From Hymenobacter gummosus (lineage in GTDB: Bacteria; Bacteroidota; Bacteroidia; Cytophagales; Hymenobacteraceae), in NCBI RefSeq assembly GCF_003970915.1, contig NZ_RXOF01000022.1:1-64000 (forward strand): a stretch of DNA of 64,000 nucleotides. The letters are read 5' to 3'. Every line of letters starts with the position of its first letter. Positions within the stretch are counted from its first letter, which is position 1. The translations under genes were made by a program, and so were the position numbers. Under the pieces are notes generated by a model. The model worked only from the letters and a program-made list of their open reading frames with translations, was not told where the DNA came from and made no database searches. Of this stretch, positions 41,047 to 49,415 are shown in pieces.

Positions 41047-43707
41047 ATGGAGCTCAAACCCTACCAACAGGAGGTCATCACCGACCTCGCCCGCTTCCTC
41101 GACTGCGTGCAGGCTACCAAGCGCCTCCCCGACGCCTTTCACGATTTCTGGGCCACGCATCCGCGCACGCCGGTGAAGCCGTTTCCGGGCACGGCCATTG
41201 AGCCCTACAAAAACACGGTGCCGGGGGTGCCCCACGTCACCATAAAAGTGCCCACGGCCGGCGGCAAAACCTTCCTGGCTGCCAACGCCCTGCGCACCAT
41301 CTTCGGGGCATTTCCGCCCGACCGCCCCAAGGCGGTAGTGTGGTTGGTGCCTTCCGTCACCATTCTGGAGCAGACGCTGCGCAACCTGAAAGACCCCGGC
41401 CACCCCTACCGGCAGAAAATCAACACCCACTTCGCCGGCCGGGTGGAGGTGTACGACAAAGCGGCCCTGTTGCAGGGCAGCGGCTTCTCGGCCAGCTCTG
41501 TGCAGGAGCAGGTAAGCCTGGTGGTGCTCAGCTTTGACTCGCTGCGCGCCCGCAACAAGGAAGACCGCAAGGTGTACCAGGAAAACGGCAACCTGCAATC
41601 TTTCGGCTCGCTGCTGGGCGATGAGGAAGACATTACGCTGATGCGGGTGATTCAGGCCCTGAACCCGGTGGTGGTGGTCGATGAAAGCCACAACGCCGAG
41701 AGCGAGCTGAGCGTGGATATGCTCAAGAACCTCAACCCCGCCTTTATCCTCGACCTGACGGCCACCCCGCGCAAAAACAGCAACATCATCAGCTTCGTGG
41801 ACGCCCTGGCGCTCAAAAAAGAGCACATGGTGAAGCTGCCCGTCATCGTCTACAACCACAACGACCGGACGGAAGTCATCAATTCGGCCCTGCAGCTGCA
41901 GCGCAACCTGGAGCTGCAGGCTAAGCAGGAGCAGAAGGCCGGCGGGCGCTACATCCGGCCCATCGTGCTGTTTCAGGCCCAGCCCAAAACGGCCGACAAC
42001 ACTACCTTCGAGCAGCTGAAAAAAAAGCTCCTCGACTTAAAAATTCCCGAAAGTCACATTCGCATCAAGACGGCCAGCCTCAACGAGCTCAAAAACGAGG
42101 ACCTGGCCTCGCCGAAGTGTGAGGTGCGTTACATCATCACGGTCAACGCCCTAAAAGAAGGCTGGGACGCTCCGTTTGCCTACATCCTGGCTTCCCTGGC
42201 CGATAAATCGTCGGCCGTGGACGTGGAGCAGATTCTGGGCCGGGTGCTGCGCCAGCCCTACGTAGCTCCGCACGCCGCGCCCATGCTCAACATGAGCTAC
42301 GTGCTGACGGCCTCCAGCAAGTTTCTGGAAACGCTCGACAAGATTGTAGTGGGCCTGAACAAGGCCGGTTTTAGTGCCCGCGACTACAAGGTGGCTGACC
42401 CGGCAGCGCTGGCTCCCAAACCCGACCCGCTGGCCACCTTCGTGCAGGCCCCGCTGAACTTCGACGCGCCGCCAGCTCCTACAGCGGCCGACGACCTGGC
42501 CGACATCGACATGCGTCGCATCACGCCACTGGCACCGACTACCGACGAAGCCGCCGCGCCCGTAGCAGTAGCCGAGCCGCTAGCTAGCCTGCCGGCCGCT
42601 AACGGCTCGGTGCAGGCCATTGCCGAAGCCGCCCTGGCCCAGCAAGCTGAGTTTGAGAAAACCGTGGCCGCCAGCACCGCCGGCGGGGCTGCGCCCGTAC
42701 CCACTGCGCTCCAATCCCTCGTGAAAACCTATCCCATCAAGGACATCTTCCGCGAGCAGGCCGCCGCCCTGGTGTTGCCCCAGTTCTTCTGGAAGAAGCC
42801 CGCCGCTACGCTTTTTGATAGTGGCGAAGGCAGCCCGGCCGTGCTGCTGGAAAAGGAGTACCTGCTCGAAGGCTTCCCGCTGGGCAAGGCCGACACCAAC
42901 ATCAAGTTCGACGGCGTGTCGGCCGAGCTCTACCGCGTGGACCTCGACGAAACCAAGAAGGAGGCCACACCCACCTTCATGCGCATCGACGGCGACGCGA
43001 AGGAGCGCATCATGGCCTACATTCTGGACCCCAGCCGCAAAGACAGCCGGGTAAAGAACTTCACGCGCCGCATCCTCGACCTCATCGGCAACCTCTACCC
43101 CATTGCCGACAAGGAGATTGAGCGCTACGTGAAGCGTATTCTGGAAGACTTCACCGACGAGCAGTTCACCGACTTCGCCAACCACGAATACACGTACACC
43201 CAGAAAATCAAGGACAGAATCCGGCAGCTTTCGGAAGACTACGCCTACAAGAAGTTTCGCGACTTCCTGGACCAGGACAAGGCCTTTATCCAGCCGGCCT
43301 ACACCTTCCCGCTGCAGATTTCGCCGGGCGACACCAGCAAGGACATTACCAAGTCGCTCTACGAGCAAGAGGGCAAAATCAACGGCTTCGAGGAGCGGGT
43401 TATCAACGAAATAGCCAACCTGCCCAACATCGCCTTCTGGACCCGCAACCTCGAACGCGGCAAGGGATTCCGCATCAACGGATTCCTCAATCACTACCCC
43501 GATTTCATCATCCAGACCAAAAGCGGCAAAACGCTGGTGGTGGAAACCAAGGGGGACCACCTGGACGCGGAGCAGAAAATCAAGCTGGGTGCCACTTGGG
43601 CGCAAAAAGCTGGTAATGCCTACCGCTACTTCATGGTGTACGAGCGCCGAGTAGTAGACGGGGCTTATAAGCTAGATGACTTCCTGAACACCGTACGGGA
43701 AATTTAG
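41047..43707 (+). CDS. res: Type III restriction-modification helicase-nuclease (Res)
   Basis: 886 aa. Superfamily 2 helicase motifs: VPTAGGKTFLA (Walker A, residues ~68-78), DESH in VVVVDESHNAE, TATPRK, and VEQILGRVLRQPYV. The C-terminal domain carries a PD-(D/E)xK nuclease: HYPDFIIQTKSGKTLVVETK with Asp and the Glu-x-Lys pair. It translocates on DNA after Mod recognises an unmodified site, then cleaves. The region around residues 450-540 is Ala/Pro-rich and may be a linker. Confidence 0.9.
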   Translation: MELKPYQQEVITDLARFLDCVQATKRLPDAFHDFWATHPRTPVKPFPGTAIEPYKNTVPGVPHVTIKVPTAGGKTFLAANALRTIFGAFPPDRPKAVVWLVPSVTILEQTLRNLKDPGHPYRQKINTHFAGRVEVYDKAALLQGSGFSASSVQEQVSLVVLSFDSLRARNKEDRKVYQENGNLQSFGSLLGDEEDITLMRVIQALNPVVVVDESHNAESELSVDMLKNLNPAFILDLTATPRKNSNIISFVDALALKKEHMVKLPVIVYNHNDRTEVINSALQLQRNLELQAKQEQKAGGRYIRPIVLFQAQPKTADNTTFEQLKKKLLDLKIPESHIRIKTASLNELKNEDLASPKCEVRYIITVNALKEGWDAPFAYILASLADKSSAVDVEQILGRVLRQPYVAPHAAPMLNMSYVLTASSKFLETLDKIVVGLNKAGFSARDYKVADPAALAPKPDPLATFVQAPLNFDAPPAPTAADDLADIDMRRITPLAPTTDEAAAPVAVAEPLASLPAANGSVQAIAEAALAQQAEFEKTVAASTAGGAAPVPTALQSLVKTYPIKDIFREQAAALVLPQFFWKKPAATLFDSGEGSPAVLLEKEYLLEGFPLGKADTNIKFDGVSAELYRVDLDETKKEATPTFMRIDGDAKERIMAYILDPSRKDSRVKNFTRRILDLIGNLYPIADKEIERYVKRILEDFTDEQFTDFANHEYTYTQKIKDRIRQLSEDYAYKKFRDFLDQDKAFIQPAYTFPLQISPGDTSKDITKSLYEQEGKINGFEERVINEIANLPNIAFWTRNLERGKGFRINGFLNHYPDFIIQTKSGKTLVVETKGDHLDAEQKIKLGATWAQKAGNAYRYFMVYERRVVDGAYKLDDFLNTVREI

Positions 43708-43744
43708 ACGACGTGTGTCCTCGGGTGCTGCTTGACTATGTAGG

Positions 43745-44338
43745 TTAAGACCGCATATAAGCCAATTGGCGTTTAACGCCGGTTCGGTTGATGCGCAGTT
43801 GTACCATCTGGGCACTGGCTTGATAGTGTTCCATGATGGCAGCGTTATCCCACCCTTTACTCAACGCGTACAGCAACGCGGCTCGGGGCAATAGTAGAGT
43901 CCACCCGAGGCAGTCTGCTTCCAACTCCTGTTCCTCCGGGTAAAGCCGCATGTAATCGGGCAACCCATTACCTGTATCGATGGCAGATAATTGATGTCCA
44001 CAAAGAATGTGCGCAACCTCATGCATTACATTACTTTGCTGCCGTGCCGGCGAATGCACCCCGTTGTGAATAATAAGGTGGGTTGATTGCTGAGACGGGT
44101 GGTACGGCATAGTAAGCGCCGACCAGTGCTTTCCGCTCGGATGGCAGAGTGTAGTTAAGCTCTCCGATGAAAGCCCAACCAACTGCTGGGCCACGACGAC
44201 TTTGATGCGCAGGTGCTCACACAGACGGAAAGCACACAAGGGCTCATACGGCTTCAAGCCAAGTTCTTGGCGCAAGGATTCCGCTTTTCGCTCCGCGGCT
44301 GCGGGGAAACCGTGGGGGAGTTTGGACTTCGCTGCCAC
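43745..44338 (-). CDS. ImmA/IrrE-like metallopeptidase, CapP-like CBASS regulator
   Basis: 197 aa. The zinc-binding HExxH motif is in NVMHEVAHILCGHQ, followed by an acidic helix (PEEQELEADCLGWTLLLPRA) that supplies the third ligand. It starts 15 bp after the small HTH gene in a minus-strand pair that runs divergently from the CBASS operon. The arrangement matches CapP/CapH: the protease cleaves the repressor after DNA damage and releases CBASS expression. Assigned by arrangement and motifs. Confidence 0.8.
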   Translation of the reverse strand: MAAKSKLPHGFPAAAERKAESLRQELGLKPYEPLCAFRLCEHLRIKVVVAQQLVGLSSESLTTLCHPSGKHWSALTMPYHPSQQSTHLIIHNGVHSPARQQSNVMHEVAHILCGHQLSAIDTGNGLPDYMRLYPEEQELEADCLGWTLLLPRAALLYALSKGWDNAAIMEHYQASAQMVQLRINRTGVKRQLAYMRS

Positions 44339-44353
44339 CGGGACGCTACTTTA

Positions 44354-44722
44354 TTAGTGCCCAAGGGCCTCCTGGCTCACTTGCCGATAGGCAAGCTGAA
44401 TCATTTCTATCAGCGCCTGCGCCGTTGCCTTGGGCAAAACGCGGTCGGCCCGCAGGTGAGCCACAATTTTATCGCTTCCAGCGGCGGCTGATTCGGCGGC
44501 CGTAGCGGTTTCGTCGGTAGTGGTGAATGTATCGGTAGGGACGTTTAACCATTTGCAGAGCTGCAAGAAGGTATTCACGTCTGGAACGGAGCCTTGCTCA
44601 ATTCGCGAGAGAGTGGAGGCGCTGACTTCGCCTATCTCCTGGGCTACTGCTCGTAGCCCGCGACCCGCTCGCTTGGATTTCACCATCGCGGCAAGTTTGT
44701 CAGTGTCAAGTTGTACGCTCAT
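44354..44722 (-). CDS. XRE-family repressor, CapH-like
   Basis: 122 aa. N-terminal HTH (residues ~8-62): AVAQEIGEVSASTLSRIEQG, then LQLCKWLNVP. Residues ~63-80 are a Thr/Ala-rich flexible linker where a protease could cut. The C-terminal ~40 residues form a helix pair, probably for dimerisation. The pair (HTH plus ImmA) is divergent from CBASS and likely binds the inverted repeats at 44741-44819. Confidence 0.78.
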   Translation of the reverse strand: MSVQLDTDKLAAMVKSKRAGRGLRAVAQEIGEVSASTLSRIEQGSVPDVNTFLQLCKWLNVPTDTFTTTDETATAAESAAAGSDKIVAHLRADRVLPKATAQALIEMIQLAYRQVSQEALGH

Positions 44723-44740
44723 GATGGGCTAGTGACATTG

Positions 44741-44819
44741 TTGCGCAAAGAAAACATTTGTTTCACCAATGGAACAATTGTTGGGGGTGTTTCGTTCGTG
44801 AAACAGTCGTTTCGCAAAG
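44741..44819. promoter_or_regulatory. Divergent control region between capH/capP-like pair and CBASS operon, with operator-like repeats
   Basis: Three repeat elements lie here. GTTTC (44789-44793) and GAAAC (44800-44804) form a palindrome. TGTTTC/GGAACA (44759-44776) is an imperfect palindrome. TTGCGCAAAG (44741-44750) and TTTCGCAAAG (44810-44819) are related direct repeats. A -7-like TACCTTTT lies at 44830-44837 ahead of the CBASS genes. Confidence 0.6.
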
Positions 44820-44900
44820 TAGACAGGCGTACCTTTTATACGCATGCCAAAACGCAACGGCGGCCTTTCTCCTGCACAAAACAAACCTAAATCCCTTGAA

Positions 44901-45992
44901 ATGAATTCTACCCCTCCTTCGCCGGACCGGCCTTTTCGCATTTTATCCCTCGATGGTGGGGGAATCCGTGGCCTTTATACCGCTCGATTCTTAGCTGACT
45001 TGGAAGCGCAACTGCAACGAGACGGCCAAGAACATACTTCTCTCTACCAACACTTCGACTTAATCTGCGGTACGTCTACCGGCGGCATCATTGCGTTGGC
45101 GCTGGCATTAGGCATGCCGGCTCGGGAACTCGTTCACCTGTACTCGCACCACGCCAAGGACATTTTCGGTGCTGGCCGAAATCTCGTTTCCTGGCTGGGT
45201 ACAGCTCGGTACTCCAATAAGAAACTGGAGGCGCTGCTGAAGGAGAAGTTTGCCCCCTACTCTCCAGACGGCAATACCCGACTGGGACACGCACGCACCC
45301 GGGTTTGCATTCCGGTGTTCAACGCTGTGTCGGGCAAGGTGAGCGTGTACAAAACCTGCCACCACAAAGATTTCATCCGGGACTACCAGATGCCGGCTTA
45401 TCAAGTTGGCATGTCTACGGCCGCGGCCCCTACCTATTTTGACCCCTATAGCCCGCGTTATCTCGCCGATGTAACGGAAGAAGAGGTTATCATTAGCCAC
45501 AACGTGGACGGCGGCATTTTCGCCAACAACCCCGCCCTTATCGGCCTGACCGAAGCCCACGGCTGCTTGGCTGTGCCGTGGACCAATATCCGGCTGCTCT
45601 CCATCGGCACCGGCCGGCAGGCCTTCACGGAGCGCCCCGAGCAGCGGTGGTGGGGTCTGTTTTACTGGGCCAACAAAAAGCGCATCCTGGACATGATACT
45701 TCATGCCCAGGCCGACCACACCGATAGCGTCTGCCAAGTGCTCAGCCGGGGCGCCGGCCGCGAGGCTCCGCAAGCTTTTTTGTACGAGCGGGTTCAGTTC
45801 GACTTTCTCAACAAACAGGAATACGTCGATTTAGACACCACCTCCCCGGCAAAGCTCAAGGCATTGCAGGAGCGGGCCAGCAACCAGTTCCGCGAACGGG
45901 GCCGGCGCATCATTGATACTTTCTGTGCCGAGCCAACGGCTGCGTTTGCTCCCTGCCGCTCACTGAGCCAGCCCGCGCTGGTAGCTGCTTAA
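44901..45992 (+). CDS. Patatin-like phospholipase, CBASS effector (CapV-like)
   Basis: 363 aa from MNSTPPSPDRPFRILSLDGG; an ATG at 44844 would give 382 aa. Patatin motifs: the oxyanion GGGIRGLY, catalytic Ser in GTSTGG (HFDLICGTSTGGIIALALAL), and catalytic Asp in NVDGGIFANNPA. Cyclic-dinucleotide activation and membrane phospholipid hydrolysis are expected from CapV, the effector usually paired with DncV-type synthases. It is 17 bp upstream of the nucleotidyltransferase gene. Confidence 0.9.
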   Translation: MNSTPPSPDRPFRILSLDGGGIRGLYTARFLADLEAQLQRDGQEHTSLYQHFDLICGTSTGGIIALALALGMPARELVHLYSHHAKDIFGAGRNLVSWLGTARYSNKKLEALLKEKFAPYSPDGNTRLGHARTRVCIPVFNAVSGKVSVYKTCHHKDFIRDYQMPAYQVGMSTAAAPTYFDPYSPRYLADVTEEEVIISHNVDGGIFANNPALIGLTEAHGCLAVPWTNIRLLSIGTGRQAFTERPEQRWWGLFYWANKKRILDMILHAQADHTDSVCQVLSRGAGREAPQAFLYERVQFDFLNKQEYVDLDTTSPAKLKALQERASNQFRERGRRIIDTFCAEPTAAFAPCRSLSQPALVAA

Positions 45993-46009
45993 CCACTGAG
46001 TCCGTTTTT

Positions 46010-47467
46010 ATGGCCAACTGCAACAAGCTGTTTCTGGACTTCAACCAGAACCTGAACGTGCTCAGCACGAAGAAAACCAAGCTCAGCACTTCCAAAAAGG
46101 AGCTTCGCCGAAAAATTACCGACCACTTCAAAGAGCACCACCCGGACTACAAGCCAAAGTTCTTCACGCAGGGCTCGCAGAAGCTGGGGACAGTAATTCG
46201 CATCCACGACGACACCTGTGACCTTGACGACGGCGTGTACTTCTTGTGCAAGCCCGACGTGACAGCTACGACTTTGCAACGCTGGGTATACGAAGCCGTG
46301 GAAGACCACACCAGTGAGCCGGCCCAGTGGCGGAAAAAGTGTATCCGGGTGACTTACAAGGCCGATTATCACATCGACCTGCCTGTTTACTACATGCTGG
46401 AAGACGAGGACCATCCTCATCTGGCGGTGAAGAACGAAGGCTGGCAGGACAGCGACCCGAAGGAGTTTATCACGTGGTTTCGCAAGCAGCGCGATACCAA
46501 GGGACAACTGGTGCGCTTGGTGAAGTACCTGAAATCGTGGTGCGACTGGTGCGCCCACAAAATGCCCAGTGGGTTGTGCATGACGGTGCTGGCGGAACGC
46601 AACTTCGTGGCTAATGACCGCGACGACTGCGCCCTACGTGCCCTTCTCAAAGCCATTCGAACCGACCTAAAGCGGGAATGGAAGTGCACCATGCCCACCA
46701 CGCCCCAGGATGACTTGCTGAGCAAATACTCCGACGAGCTGAAGCGAAATTTCTTCGATGCGCTGGACGAGTTTATTGATGATGCCGACGAGGCGGTAGA
46801 CGACGAAAAGAACCAGTTGAGCGCCAGTAAACTCTGGCGGCACCACTTGGGCCCACGCTTCCCTGACGGGCTCGATGAGGATGTGGATGCCAAAGAAGCC
46901 AAGCTGCGCGCCTCGGCCGTGCTCATCAACAGCGGGCGCGCAGCCACCACAGCTGCCGTTGGTATCACTACCCGCGGCCACGGAGTGCCCAACCAATCAC
47001 ACCGCTTCGATGGAGGGCGCCAATTTCATCCACTGGCGCGACAGGGCAAAGACTGGTTTGCCGTGTTTCATCGGGAAAAGCAACTGGTCGAGCGGCACTA
47101 TCCAGCTTTTCGGTGCCAGCTGAAGCGAAACGCATTGACCTGCCGCGGGGAGGTATCCTCGCCCGGTGGCGAAGGCACTTACCATATCAAGATTGACTAC
47201 ACTCCTGGCCGGCCCCCGAAAGTGTTCGTGCTCAATCCAGACATTGAATACCGGCACCACGCCCTCACGCACTTTTACCCGGCCGACAATAGCCTGTGCC
47301 TTTACTATCCCGGCGACCTAGCCTGGTCTGACAAACACCATCTGTATGACAAGACCATTCCGTGGCTTGCCGAATGGCTGGTCTTCTACGAGCTGTATCA
47401 GATTACGGGCCGATGGGAAGGCCCCGCCGTGGACCATCGCCTTCACAATCAAAACACCTCTTTTTAA
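46010..47467 (+). CDS. CBASS nucleotidyltransferase (DncV-like) fused to a C-terminal E2-like domain
   Basis: 485 aa. Residues 1-~320 form a CD-NTase: FFTQGSQKLGT holds the Gly55-Ser56 motif, CDLDDGVYF the metal-binding Asp71 and Asp73, and HIDLPVYY Asp123. This matches DncV-like cGAMP synthases. Residues ~330-485 look like the E2-like domain of type II-short CBASS: VFVLNPDIEYRHHALTHFYP leads to SLCLYYP with candidate catalytic Cys430, then TIPWLAEWLVFYELYQITGR with a terminal tryptophan (W469) segment. In known systems the E2 is a separate protein, so a fused form is unusual. It lies between the patatin gene and two small genes. Confidence 0.82.
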   Translation: MANCNKLFLDFNQNLNVLSTKKTKLSTSKKELRRKITDHFKEHHPDYKPKFFTQGSQKLGTVIRIHDDTCDLDDGVYFLCKPDVTATTLQRWVYEAVEDHTSEPAQWRKKCIRVTYKADYHIDLPVYYMLEDEDHPHLAVKNEGWQDSDPKEFITWFRKQRDTKGQLVRLVKYLKSWCDWCAHKMPSGLCMTVLAERNFVANDRDDCALRALLKAIRTDLKREWKCTMPTTPQDDLLSKYSDELKRNFFDALDEFIDDADEAVDDEKNQLSASKLWRHHLGPRFPDGLDEDVDAKEAKLRASAVLINSGRAATTAAVGITTRGHGVPNQSHRFDGGRQFHPLARQGKDWFAVFHREKQLVERHYPAFRCQLKRNALTCRGEVSSPGGEGTYHIKIDYTPGRPPKVFVLNPDIEYRHHALTHFYPADNSLCLYYPGDLAWSDKHHLYDKTIPWLAEWLVFYELYQITGRWEGPAVDHRLHNQNTSF

Positions 47468-47487
47468 CTTCTTCACTTCCTTTTTAC

Positions 47488-47682
47488 ATGACTCGCAATT
47501 TTCCAACCCCCAGCAATGAGCTTGCTGCCGTGACCAATACCATTGGGCAAGCGGTGCAAGCTTCAACCTCCGCTTTTCGCTTTTTAGGCTCGCTCAAAGG
47601 GGACACCCGTGCCGTCTTGGTGCTGCTGCTCTCGGTGTGCGGCCTGCTCTGGGCCATCAACTATTTCTCTACCAAGCGCTAA
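47488..47682 (+). CDS. Small single-helix membrane protein downstream of CBASS
   Basis: 64 aa from MTRNFPTPSNELAAVTNTIG. There is one C-terminal membrane helix (AVLVLLLSVCGLLWAINYF) with a short STKR tail. No family recognised. It begins 20 bp after the nucleotidyltransferase gene and precedes the DUF3892 gene by 11 bp, so it is part of the same operon. It may anchor or dampen the effector; this is inference. Confidence 0.6.
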   Translation: MTRNFPTPSNELAAVTNTIGQAVQASTSAFRFLGSLKGDTRAVLVLLLSVCGLLWAINYFSTKR

Positions 47683-47693
47683 TCCTTGCCATT

Positions 47694-47972
47694 ATGTCTA
47701 ACCGCATTACCCACATTCGCAAGCCGAACGCGAACAGCTCTCACGAGCACATCACCCACATCAAAGGCCTAAACACCTCTGGGCAAGTTTTTGAATCAAC
47801 CGTCGCCGTCGTAATAGCCAACCTCAAATCCGGCAACTACAAGTACCACGTGCAGGCGGCCGGACGTACGATTAACGTAACCCATCAGAAAAGCGCGGCC
47901 GGCAACGAGTACATCAAAACGGAACCGGATTCCACAACAAAAGACAACCTGTTGAGCTTGCCGCAATTTTAA
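47694..47972 (+). CDS. DUF3892 family protein
   Basis: 92 aa from MSNRITHIRKPNANSSHEHI. It matches the DUF3892 pattern: RITHIRKP, HEHITHIKG, a Lys/Asn-rich middle (NLKSGNYKYHVQAAGRTINV) and YIKTEPDSTTKDNLLSLPQF. The family is small and widespread, with no established function. Here it lies at the end of a CBASS operon, followed by a hairpin terminator. It may be an accessory factor. Confidence 0.7.
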   Translation: MSNRITHIRKPNANSSHEHITHIKGLNTSGQVFESTVAVVIANLKSGNYKYHVQAAGRTINVTHQKSAAGNEYIKTEPDSTTKDNLLSLPQF

Positions 47973-47994
47973 TTGAATTGCTGGTGCTAATCTC

Positions 47995-48026
47995 TAAAGC
48001 TCTGGCCGTAAACGGCCAGGGCTTTA
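47995..48026. terminator. Hairpin terminator between the CBASS operon and the Fic operon
   Basis: 15-bp arms at 47995-48009 and 48012-48026 with a 2-base loop and one G-T-type mismatch. It is convergent to both operons. T-rich sequence follows. Confidence 0.75.
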
Positions 48027-48050
48027 CTCATTTTAAGCTGATTTGTAACT

Positions 48051-49415
48051 CTAGCGGTCTATGCCACCGGTCCCGCGACTTTGAACACTAGCTTCCCGGC
48101 GTTCCTGCTCCAGGGGCATTTTTTCCATAATTCCGACTGCACTTTTTAGTTCGCTCAGTTGACTACTACCGCTCAGTGCCGGAATCCGGTCAGCCGCGTG
48201 GATGGACTTACCAACATTTTCCCGGTTCAACCCACCGATAAAGGGTGTGCGCTCAACGTGCCGGGCTACTTCCTGAAGCCTAGCCGCGTCCAGCCCTTTC
48301 CCGTGCTCGCGCAGGCCTAGTGCTACTTGCTCAGCAGCCTGCTTGAAAACGGCCTGAGCCTCTTCGTGAGTTTTGGGCAGCCCGAGCACCTTTTCAACAT
48401 TAGATTCTTTCATCACGGCTAATGCTTGAACCTGCTCAGCCGCCACCCGAAACCGCCTGGCATCCGTTTGGTCCTGCCGCGCATCTGGGCCCTGCAACGC
48501 CGGATGCTTGGTAATCTTCTCCGCTGCCTGCTGAAACTGCTTTAAGTGGCTCTGAATTGCCGCGAGGTTTAAGTTCGTTGCCTCTACCCCCTTCCCTACC
48601 GCTACGCCCTTCTCATAATTGCCAGCGCCGGGCATGTTGGCCACGATGTCCATCACCCGGTAGCCGGTTACCTCCAATTCGCGCCGGGCATCCATAGCTT
48701 TCATCTCCGGGGACAACGCGGCCAGGGGACGCGCCTGGCTGGGGTTGCGCCGTTTCTCGGCTTCGAGGCCGGGCGCCGGGCTGATGACCTGCTCAAACAT
48801 GGCTTTCAAGGCCTGCAAGTTCTTCGCTGCCTCCTCAGGAGCATGCGGGCGCACGATGGCCAGGTCACGGGCCCGGTTGAGCGTGGCCGGGTCAATGCGG
48901 GCAAAGTCGACCTGATAGCCGGCTTCTTGGCCCAGCTGCACAAACGTGGCCTGTAGCGTGCGGCCGTTGCCGTCCCGAAAGGCGTGGGTGTGGTTGTACT
49001 GGTCGAGGTAGTAGGCCGCGCGCTCGGCGAACTTCTCCTCCGACAGCCCCTTCAGGTAGTTCTCCTGGCCCAGCTGCGCGCCGATGGCGTTCAGCCGCTG
49101 CTCAATCTCCTTGTAGGGCGCGTAGGTCATCGTTTCCTTGAAGCCGGTAACGTACGTGGGCTTGTGCCCCTGAAACTCCCGGTCGGCCCGGGTTTCGCCG
49201 GCCCATTGGTAGACGCCCTCAAACAGCTTCTGGTGCACCTGTTTGAGGTGGGCGTGGTCGTAGCGCCCGCCGGGGATGCCGCCCTGCAGGTTGAGCCGCT
49301 GCAGACGCAGCAGCGAGGAGTCGGTTTCGGCCTGGGCCAGCTGCTGGGGGTCGGTAATGCCCAGCCGGTTTATCCGTACGCCGTTTTCGTCGCTGAATCG
49401 GTCGCCGGCTACCAT
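48051..49415 (-). CDS. Fic-domain toxin, VbhT-like
   Basis: 454 aa. The Fic AMP-transferase motif is HAFRDGNGR (residues 144-152), matching HPFxxGNGR with Ala for Pro. Upstream features include FEGVYQWAGETRADREFQGH. The C-terminal half (residues ~230-454) is helical, with Glu/Gln/Lys-rich segments (AAIQSHLKQFQQAAEKITKH), and could be a BID-like transfer signal, as in the VbhT toxins of conjugative plasmids. The start ATG overlaps the stop of the small gene at 49415 (TAATG), as for toxin-antitoxin pairs. Confidence 0.8.
   Translation of the reverse strand: MVAGDRFSDENGVRINRLGITDPQQLAQAETDSSLLRLQRLNLQGGIPGGRYDHAHLKQVHQKLFEGVYQWAGETRADREFQGHKPTYVTGFKETMTYAPYKEIEQRLNAIGAQLGQENYLKGLSEEKFAERAAYYLDQYNHTHAFRDGNGRTLQATFVQLGQEAGYQVDFARIDPATLNRARDLAIVRPHAPEEAAKNLQALKAMFEQVISPAPGLEAEKRRNPSQARPLAALSPEMKAMDARRELEVTGYRVMDIVANMPGAGNYEKGVAVGKGVEATNLNLAAIQSHLKQFQQAAEKITKHPALQGPDARQDQTDARRFRVAAEQVQALAVMKESNVEKVLGLPKTHEEAQAVFKQAAEQVALGLREHGKGLDAARLQEVARHVERTPFIGGLNRENVGKSIHAADRIPALSGSSQLSELKSAVGIMEKMPLEQERREASVQSRGTGGIDR

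Noticed and set aside
44213-44491. Plus-strand 92-aa frame across the capP/capH-like genes
   Set aside because: It spans the junction of two real minus-strand genes with clear motifs and has no family match.
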